Source: Mytilus californianus
Taxonomy: Eukaryota; Mollusca; Bivalvia; Mytilida; Mytilidae
NCBI RefSeq assembly: GCF_021869535.1
Contig: NW_026262593.1
Location: forward strand, 74,094,822 to 74,158,821
DNA length: 64,000 bases
Direction of reading: 5' to 3'
The translations under genes and the position numbers were made by a program. Positions 57,301 to 64,000 of this stretch are shown here, one piece after another; position 1 is the stretch's first letter, and every line of letters starts with the position of its first letter. A model generated the notes under the pieces. The model made no database searches. It had not been told where the DNA came from and saw nothing but the letters and a program-made list of their open reading frames with translations.

Positions 57301-58060
57301 AGTTGCATCTGCTGCTGTCTTCAGGGACAGAGCTGCAACTCTCCGTTTGCCATCTGATGCATCGATCTTTACTGCTGAAGCAGAAGCAATAATTTTGGCT
57401 TTGAAATTTATTGCTTCTTCAGATAAATCCAAATTTATTATATGTTCTGATTCACTTTCATGCTTACAAGCTATACAAAATACTAAAATTAAAAACCCAA
57501 CAATTCTCAAAATTTTATATGTAATGAGGAATTTAAAAATTCTTCTTAAAGAAATATTATTTCTATGGGGTGCCGAGTCATGTTGGAATCCTTGGAAACA
57601 CAGCTGTAGACCTTCAGGCAAAGAATGCCCTGGGTGACCCTTTATCTAACTGTGATATACCATATACCGATTTTAAATCTAATATTAGAGAATATGTTTT
57701 TAATATATTGAAAAATGAATGGAGTAAAAAAGATGGTAATAAATTACATGAAATTAAACCTAATTTATGTAAACCTTTCAATAATTTTATGTGCAGAAAA
57801 GATCAGTGTGTTATTTCTAGATGTCGTATTGGTCATACTAGAATAACACACGAATATCATTTAAAAATGAAGTAGAACCACAATGTATACCTTGTAACTG
57901 CAAGTATACTATTAAACATGTTTTAATCAATTGTATTGACTTTGCTGATATTCGGAAGAAGCATTTCAATGTCAATAATATGTATGATTTATTTAATAAT
58001 ATTCCATTTACAAATATTGTTTCATTCTTAAAAGAAATTGGAATATATTATAAAATATAA
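54392..58060 (+). pseudogene. LINE ORF2 polyprotein (endonuclease, RT, RNase H), copy 2, broken
   Basis: Domains in order: APE endonuclease (QWNCRG, ETHLKES, MGDFNAHN, SDHFPIV); RT (YRPIALTSCVCKTLERM, GFRQGRSTLDHL, VFFDLEKAYDTAWK, GVPQGSIL, LYVDDFLI with catalytic YVDD); RNase H (VYTDGSKDG, AEAEAI, CSDSLSCLQ); C-terminal Cys region. Lesions compared with copies 1 and 3: a one-base loss near 54495, TAA in place of a sense codon near 54727, TAA at 55651-55653, a frame change near 55715, an extra G near 57569 and a lost A near 57865. It cannot make a full protein, although each domain is recognisable. Confidence 0.9.
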
Positions 58061-58300
58061 AAATGTTGTTATATTTAAAACGATTTTAATTTTTATCACG
58101 TTATCTTAGTGTTGATTTTTATTTGTAAATAATCAATTTGCTTTAGTCTAGAATTTTAGTTTATTGAAAGACCTTTTGTCTGATTTTAAAAATATACCTT
58201 AAATTGTTATAATATTCGAATTAGCTCTCGCCGCGATATAGCCTTTCTGTGCTAATGCGGCGTAAAGCAAACAACAATCAATCAATCAATCATCAAACAG

Positions 58301-59061
58301 TAAAATCACAAAAATACTATACTCCGAGGAAAATTCAAAACGGAAAGTCCTAAATCAAACGGCAAAATCAAAAGCTCAAAAACATCTAACGAATGGACAA
58401 CAACTGTCATATTCCTGACTAGATACAGGCATTTTCTTAAGTAGAAAATGAGAAAATGTTGTATTAAACCTGGTTTTGTAGCTAGCTAAACCTCTCACTT
58501 GTATGGCATTCGCATAAAATTCCATTATATTGACAACGATGTGTGAACAAAACAAACAGACCCGCTGCATTTGTTTGCGCCTGTCCTAAGTCAGGAATCT
58601 GATGTTCAGTAGTTGTTTGTTTTCTATAATGAATTAAAAACTAAGGATACGATTTATTTAATTTTGAAAGGTTAATTGATTGTATTTAATATTGGGTTGG
58701 TAATTTAAATTATTTTAGAAACCGTCAGAAATGTAAAGTCACAGCATTTCTTGATATTCTACTTTAAAAGTCAAATAAAGTACTTTTGACAAAAAGTCCT
58801 TAAACATGTTAAACGGAAACATAAATTGAATAAATAAATTTGTCTTGAAGTTACAGTTTAGTTTATAATAGTTTTAGTTTACTACTTTTTGTTTTATTAT
58901 CTTACTGTATACAGATCTTGAATGTACAGTTAAGTTTAAGTATTGCGGGCTGCCATAGATTTATTTATATGGGAGATAACTCAGGGTTTACTTCGACAAA
59001 AATGTGGGACCAATAATATTGTGTATTTTCACCAGTTTAGAAACAATTTTCACCAGTTTAC
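58301..59061. other. Non-coding stretch with an RT-element 3' remnant
   Basis: 58561-58618 repeats the block from near 49035 (CCCGCTGCATTTGTTTGC to GATGTTCAGTAGTTG). The rest is AT-rich without recognised content. Confidence 0.5.
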
Positions 59062-59419
59062 ATTGATTGATTGATTGTTGGTTGCTTAACGTCTAGTTGT
59101 AAATATTTCATGCATATTCAGGACGAGAACAAAGTAACAATGAATACAATAGGTAGGTTCTGTAAAAGGGGCGTCCGGGATTAAGGTCGGAGAAATTTAG
59201 ACTGCCACGGGAAATGAGGGTATATTGGATAGGGACAGAAATTTAGCCTTACAACAGGTCACCTACGGACCCCTCATAGAGTTGTTGCAAGGGTTCTTAG
59301 CGTTCAAAGAGCGTGGCACTCTCTTTACACGAGGCATCGGATTTAACGTCCCCATTCTGACCGGACGTGGCTGCAAATTTGTGCATCCCGCACAGCCAAA
59401 CGGACGCCCCACTTTAGCA
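59062..59419 (-). mobile_element. AATC-tailed SINE-like element, 5' truncated
   Basis: Tail at left, truncated at CCCCACTTTAGCA, so it lacks about 70 bp of the 5' end. A TTTAGAAACAA direct repeat lies at about 59035 and 59422, but it is not adjacent to the tail, so the target duplication is unclear. Confidence 0.85.
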
Positions 59420-60217
59420 AATTTAGAAACAAAATAAGTCATTGTTAGTGTAATACATTTATTATTCATTCATTAATGTTATTTTGCAATCGTCGCTAAG
59501 TTACAAAGCTTGTGTAAGCAAAGAAACACTAGTTCTCCTGAATTTCCCATTCCAGCCTTGTGATCTCTGTATTTTGAGAATTTGTTTATTAAGTATCCCA
59601 ATAGTTTAGACTGGTGCCTGTAGTTTAAGTGCATCTAAATATATTACTTTAGAGTAAATTAAGCTTAGTAGTCCAAAAATTTTTAATTTTAGTATGTGAG
59701 CTAGGTCCCCAGAGATAACTTAAGTAGTTATCCCTCCTTGATATGCACATTTGTTTACACGTGTTTGTTTCAATTAAATTATTTGTATATAAATTTGTTT
59801 GAGATTAATTACATATTTCATTGTGGCATGTGCTATGGAGAGTCATCTTAAACAATGAGGATTGTTTATATTTGATTTTAATATTTTATAAAGCTGACAA
59901 AAATTTAATGTTAAAGATTTGTAGAAAAAAGACAATTGAAAATTTATGTCTGTTCGGTTAAGGCGCATTAAAAAGCATGTTCGATCTTCAGTAATAAACA
60001 TCAGTAAGAATGAATTACCTAGAAAATTTATATTTTATTTGGTTTTATTCTACTAAGCCATATAAGGCTTAGTTTATGAACTTTTGTGTGACTCATGATA
60101 TTGTTAGTTTACTGCCTATTATTATGTTTTGATGTATTATATATTATAGACCCTGCCATACGCTATCAAGCAATGAGGACTCTTTTTTATTGAATCCTTG
60201 GTTTTGACTATTTTCAG
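59420..60217. other. AT-rich non-coding stretch, presumed intron or 5' flank
   Basis: No recognised content. It ends with an acceptor-like GACTATTTTCAG before the exon at 60218. Confidence 0.35.
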
Positions 60218-60685
60218 GCCTGCCAAAGACAATTGTGTCAGCTCTCTGTAAGAAGCACTCAGCACCTGAAAGTTAGCTCCCCACATAACTCATCACCCTG
60301 CATGCTCTACCCACCCAACAAACACATAGAAAAGTTAGTTGTGTCAACTGGTGGACGACCCGAACATCCCGGTTATTTATGAGTTATTGGCTGAGATCTG
60401 CAAACATGCCACAACCGATGAATGCCAACAATGGAGAGGCACCCCTGATACAGATTTTACCTGAGGAAATGGTTCAGGTCCATTTGACACCCACCCATGA
60501 GAACCAAGCTCCAGCACAACCTAATCAGCAAATAATTGAGCCCCAACCAGTTCAACAGATACCAGAGCAACAACAAACTCCAGTTCAGCACATTCAGGCA
60601 CTACAACCAGCTGTTACCATACCACCACAAATTCAGGCTGCTGCACCAACTCAACCTTCAGTTCAGCACCAATCAAATAACCAAG
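60218..60685 (+). CDS. Candidate 5' coding exon, Pro/Gln-rich protein
   Basis: Bounded by an acceptor (TATTTTCAG, ending 60217) and a consensus donor AAG/GTAGGT (60686). Coding would start at ATG 60379 (MSYWLRSANMPQPMNANNGE) and run 102 codons to the donor. The product is rich in Gln, Pro and Thr (QPNQQIIEPQPVQQIPEQQQ), with no domain. The sequence upstream of the ATG would be untranslated. The next exon is not in view. A SINE and LINE copy 3 lie in the presumed intron. It could also be the start of a retroelement gag gene, but no such continuation is seen. Confidence 0.4.
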
Positions 60686-60917
60686 GTAGGTACATGTCAA
60701 TATGACTCATTTTAATGGAAACATGGATGCTGCACAGTGGTGGACCACATTTATTTCTTTTATAACCCTTCAGAGATAAGAATAATGGGAAGCAATATTG
60801 TGCTTACCATTCTACTTAGATGGTATTGCAAATCAGTGGTGGCACATGTTAGACACTTCAGTTAATCAATCATAAGGTCATATCAAAACTGCTTTTTTAA
60901 ACCAATTTACAGCATAA

Positions 60918-61290
60918 GATTGTTGTTGGTTGTTTGCTTAACGTCCAGTGGCAAATATTTCATGCATGTTCAGGACGAGAACAAGTTAACAAAAAATACA
61001 GTAGGTAGGTCCTGTAGTAGAGGCCGTCCTGGAAGAAGGTCGGGGAAATTTGGACTGCCACGGGAAAATGAGATATTGGATAAGGACAGAAATTTAGCCT
61101 TGCAACAGGCCACCTACGGACCCCTCATAGAGTTGTTGCAAGGGTTCTTAACGTGCAAAAAGCGTGGCACTTTCTTTACACGAGGCATCGGATTTAACGT
61201 CCCCATTCTGACCGGACGTGGCTGGAAATTTGTACATCCCGCACAGCCAAACGGACGCCCGACTTTAGCGAGGGTTTTACCGCCGGTCAG
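60918..61290 (-). mobile_element. AATC-tailed SINE-like element, interrupted by LINE copy 3
   Basis: Runs from the tail (GATTGTTGTTGGTTG) to ACCGCCGGTCAG, where LINE copy 3 begins. The remaining 5' part of the SINE should lie beyond the window, after the LINE. This shows the LINE insertion to be younger. Confidence 0.88.
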
Positions 61291-61435
61291 CCCCCGGTGG
61301 ATCGCTATCCTTGCCGTGGTCGGTGGGCTTGCGTGTCTCAGTGACCCCAAGAGCTATGCCAGTTGGAGCTTCGTCTCCTGGTAGGGTTACCCATGCTGGA
61401 CAGGTCGAAGGGTAGAGACCAGACTAAAGTGATCC
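61291..61435 (+). ncRNA. HDV-like ribozyme fold at the LINE 5' end, copy 3
   Basis: Same fold as copy 2, but the element starts with five C and the P1 3' strand has a G-to-T change (CGGTGGG), which weakens P1. Confidence 0.45.
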
Positions 61436-62049
61436 GAACATCGTATGAGTTGCCCGATGTTTTAAATAAAATAGGCTCTCCAACCCGTTGGCCGTGGGTT
61501 GCTACCCGTGTCGGTGGTTGACGAGATCCTTGCGGATGAGGGCTGTAGCCAGACTTCTTACGGTCAGAAAAATACCCGGACGGACGAGACTATAGTTCAA
61601 TAAGCTGCTTTGGCTCCAATATCATCTAAACGGGAGGTCGGATGGACCCGGTTCGATCAATCGGCTGGTCATGTCGAGCCCTTCAGTTAATCCTCAACAA
61701 TAAGCTTTCTTGTAACAATTTTCATTATATACACATGTGTTTTAAATTAAGCTATTTATATTTCGGATAACTGAAGAAGGCGATGGCTCATGGGTCAATC
61801 AAGTGGTACGCTTTCTATTTCGCTTGATGGATACGCTCTGCTTGAGTATACTATTCTTGGAACATCTGGTGCTTTCCGCAGTGGATCTTGGGTGCTAATT
61901 TTGGGGACCAGCTACGTTATACATGTTATACTTGGAGCTCGTTTTCAGCATTAGCACTTGACCCCGGCTCGCCACGGAAACACAGCATCGCCCTTGTAGG
62001 CACTCCGAGGTGGGTGGATGACAAGAATGGTGAATCTTTCTCATTTCCT

Positions 62050-63579
62050 ATGGCACAACAAAACCAACCCTCTAAATCAGCTTTAATACATAAAAAAAGA
62101 AAATGTGATGATTCAGTGCCCTGTCAGGAAGATGACAGTTGGCCCAGATTTATTGTAATAAAAGGAACAGATGAAAAACCAATTTCCAAAATATCTCCCT
62201 TTGTGATTCACAAACAAATTCAAAGCGTTGCTGGTACTGTAAAAAAAGTTTCAAAAATGAGATCAGGCAATTTGTTGGTTGAATGTTCCAACAAAAGTCA
62301 GTCAACAAATTTGCTTACACTGACAACAATTACAAACTTTCCTGTTTCTGCCTCTCCTCACAACAGTTTGAACAGCTGTAAGGGGATCATTCGAGACAGA
62401 AGTCAATACCTTGGTGACCTTACCGTGGAAGAAATCTGTGAGGAACTTTCAAGCCAAGGTGTAACTGATGTTGTTAGATTTCAAATAAAAAAGAATGGAA
62501 ATATAATCAAATTTAATACATATCTTTTGACATTTAGAACTCCAACTCCTCCTCCATCTATTACTTTAGGTTGCTTCGGAATCAGAGTTGACAGGTTTAT
62601 CCCTAACCCAATTCGATGCTTCACTTGTCAAAAGTTTGGTCATGGAAGCAAACAATGTCGTGGTACGCAGAGATGCTTCAAGTGTTCTGACGAAGGACAC
62701 GAGGGAACAACCTGTAGCTCTGAATCTTCTAAATGCGTAAACTGTGGTGAATCCCATTTTTCATCATCTAGGGACTGTCCTGTTTACCTTAAAGAAACAA
62801 ATATTATCAAAATTAAAACAGAAAGAAACATCAGTTACCCAGAAGCTAAACAGATAGCTTCTGTTTCGAATGATCTCCTTGTTTCGAACAGACCATCGTA
62901 CGCCAGCAAAGTTGTCCGCTCATTCAGTCACGAGCATACACAAACTCGCATGACCTGGCCAATTGATGCTGAAACATTTACAATGCTGCCTGTTGAAACA
63001 GAACCTAACGATAAAATATTAGTTCCAAGAAAACCAACACCTTCTAAAACCAGTACTCAGTCAACTCAATCTTCCTTACAGAGCTCAATGTCATCATCTA
63101 AAAATAATGAAAAAAAGAAATCAAATAAAAAAGATACAGTTAAATCAGACAGTTGGGGCGGTGAATCTGTCTGGGATCTTCCCAGTGACATAGATGATTC
63201 TTCCATCTCCAATAGTCATCCTTCATCTGCATCTAATAAAACTAGTTTATCTTCTGCATCTAGTACAAAGTCTTCTAAAGCCCCGTCTCCTCTTCGTTCT
63301 CCAGAACAGAAGGATGTCCCAAAGAAGCCAGCAAATACATCCTCTCAGAAGTCTTCTGATTCGAGGTCGCGGGGTAGGGGTCGAGGCGGAGTAAAACCAG
63401 CTGCGCATGGTCCTGGAGATCGACGACTCTCCTCACACAACAGATTTTCAACACTTAACGACGAATCAGAAATGGAAATCGAAAGTGTTCCGCCACCCGA
63501 AAGATTACAATCTCAGGGTGAGCGAAATAAGAATGCTGGCAAACTCGATAGCATTCGCCCGTCTATTAACAAATCATGA
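62050..63579 (+). CDS. LINE ORF1 protein (gag-like, CCHC zinc knuckles), copy 3
   Basis: The 509-codon intact frame from ATG differs from copy 2 at only scattered positions (for example DLLVSN against DLVSN, KETNIIK against KEKNIIK). It has the same three CCHC knuckles and the SRGRGRGG stretch. It is open upstream to TTG 61888, as in copy 2. It overlaps the ORF2 start by ATGA (63576-63579). Confidence 0.87.
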   Translation: MAQQNQPSKSALIHKKRKCDDSVPCQEDDSWPRFIVIKGTDEKPISKISPFVIHKQIQSVAGTVKKVSKMRSGNLLVECSNKSQSTNLLTLTTITNFPVSASPHNSLNSCKGIIRDRSQYLGDLTVEEICEELSSQGVTDVVRFQIKKNGNIIKFNTYLLTFRTPTPPPSITLGCFGIRVDRFIPNPIRCFTCQKFGHGSKQCRGTQRCFKCSDEGHEGTTCSSESSKCVNCGESHFSSSRDCPVYLKETNIIKIKTERNISYPEAKQIASVSNDLLVSNRPSYASKVVRSFSHEHTQTRMTWPIDAETFTMLPVETEPNDKILVPRKPTPSKTSTQSTQSSLQSSMSSSKNNEKKKSNKKDTVKSDSWGGESVWDLPSDIDDSSISNSHPSSASNKTSLSSASSTKSSKAPSPLRSPEQKDVPKKPANTSSQKSSDSRSRGRGRGGVKPAAHGPGDRRLSSHNRFSTLNDESEMEIESVPPPERLQSQGERNKNAGKLDSIRPSINKS

Positions 63580-64000
63580 CTAATATCATCCAATGGAATT
63601 GCCGAGGTCTTAAAATAAATCTCCTCGAGTTAACGCTTCTAGTTCAGTCATTTTTACCTACTGCATTTTGTCTTCAAGAAACTCATTTAAAAGAAAGTGA
63701 CAATGTATCTTTAAAAGGATACAACATGTATAGCACATTTTCTAAGGTAGATGAACGTGCTGCAGGCGGATCATCCATTTTTGTGAAGGACAACGTCATT
63801 CATAGCACAGTCCAACTCACCACGGATCTGCAGGCAGTTGCAATTCGTTTATCATTAGATAAAACAATTACATTATGTTCTATATATATTCCACCCAATT
63901 CAATTATAGATAAAGCTAAACTCAAAAACCTCACTGATCAATTACCCTCACCATTTATACTTATGGGCGACTTCAATGCACACAACCCCTTGTGGGGAAG
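63576..64000 (+). CDS. LINE ORF2, endonuclease N-terminus, partial at window end
   Basis: Starts MTNIIQWNCRGLKINLLELT and continues through CLQETHLKESDN, the AAGGSSIFVKDN block, SIYIPPNSIIDKAKLKN and FILMGDFNAHNPLWG to the last base, with no stop or frameshift over 141 codons. These are APE-type endonuclease motifs (Asn of QWNCRG, Glu of QETH, Asp-x-Asn of GDFN). Both early lesions of copy 2 are absent here. Confidence 0.9.
   Translation, partial: MTNIIQWNCRGLKINLLELTLLVQSFLPTAFCLQETHLKESDNVSLKGYNMYSTFSKVDERAAGGSSIFVKDNVIHSTVQLTTDLQAVAIRLSLDKTITLCSIYIPPNSIIDKAKLKNLTDQLPSPFILMGDFNAHNPLWG

Larger units (their letters stand above)
52110..58289 (+). mobile_element. LINE copy 2, full length 6.18 kb, ORF2 broken
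   Basis: Flanked by an 11-bp duplication TCATCAAACAG (52099-52109 and 58290-58300), which fixes both ends. It starts CCCCCCGGTGG and ends with hairpin CGCCGC/GCGGCG (58229-58234, 58257-58262), TAAAGCAAACAAC and AATC units. ORF1 is intact and ORF2 carries several lesions. The order is 5' ribozyme-like UTR, ORF1 (CCHC), ORF2 (APE endonuclease, RT, RNase H), as in the I superfamily (I/Nimb-like). The exact clade is uncertain. Confidence 0.95.
61291..64000 (+). mobile_element. LINE copy 3, truncated by the window end, readable part intact
   Basis: Begins CCCCCGGTGG inside a SINE. The 5' UTR, ORF1 and the first 425 bases of ORF2 are intact and almost identical to copy 2 without its ORF2 lesions. 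Its completeness cannot be judged because the window stops in the endonuclease domain. Confidence 0.93.

Overview
The window looks like AT-rich, intron-bearing animal DNA, most likely from a bivalve mollusc and probably a mussel of the Mytilus type. That is an inference from the dispersed repeats and the style of the retroelements; no single-copy marker gene settles it. There is no bacterial-style operon, tRNA, rRNA or CRISPR array that I can see. Many apparent ORF starts are TTG or GTG and should not be taken as real starts.

Layout. Positions 1-16,000 hold mostly non-coding DNA with decayed genes: a HECT-domain pseudogene (1395-2260, +), an integrase-core pseudogene (4478-5168, -), a hairpin-forming minisatellite (6711-6925), a roughly 300-bp-arm inverted repeat (11080-11998) and a TatD-like hydrolase (14423-15580, -). 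Positions 16,000-31,500 hold small repeats, a hammerhead ribozyme motif (21300-21344, +), a candidate membrane-anchor exon (21970-22045), a decayed zinc-finger gene with a PHD-finger fragment beside it (25577-26985, -), and a BEN-domain gene fragment (29032-29790, -). Positions 31,500-42,500 hold a reverse-transcriptase fragment, a large inverted repeat, a foldback element, a tandem dimer with a hammerhead-like motif (36784-37460) and the first copy of a 1.4-kb duplicated block. Positions 42,500-64,000 are dominated by retroelements: a Penelope-like reverse-transcriptase element split by a LINE, and three copies of one RNase H-bearing LINE (43184-47101, 52110-58289, 61291 to the window end).

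How it fits together. The most informative signal is a LINE/SINE partnership. Fourteen copies of a roughly 425-bp non-coding element, many with exact 11-14 bp target-site duplications, end in the same tail as the LINE: a short hairpin, then AAGCAACCAAC and (AATC)n. The hairpin stems differ in sequence between the two (CGCCGC/GCGGCG in the LINE, CGTCC/GGACG in the SINE) while base pairing is kept. This is what is expected if the LINE reverse transcriptase recognises that structure and mobilises the SINE. The LINE 5' end can be folded into a hepatitis-delta-virus-like (HDV-like) nested pseudoknot starting exactly at the element boundary. Separate hammerhead motifs lie at 21300 and 37151. The window therefore carries candidate self-cleaving RNAs of two different fold classes, all in mobile or repetitive DNA.
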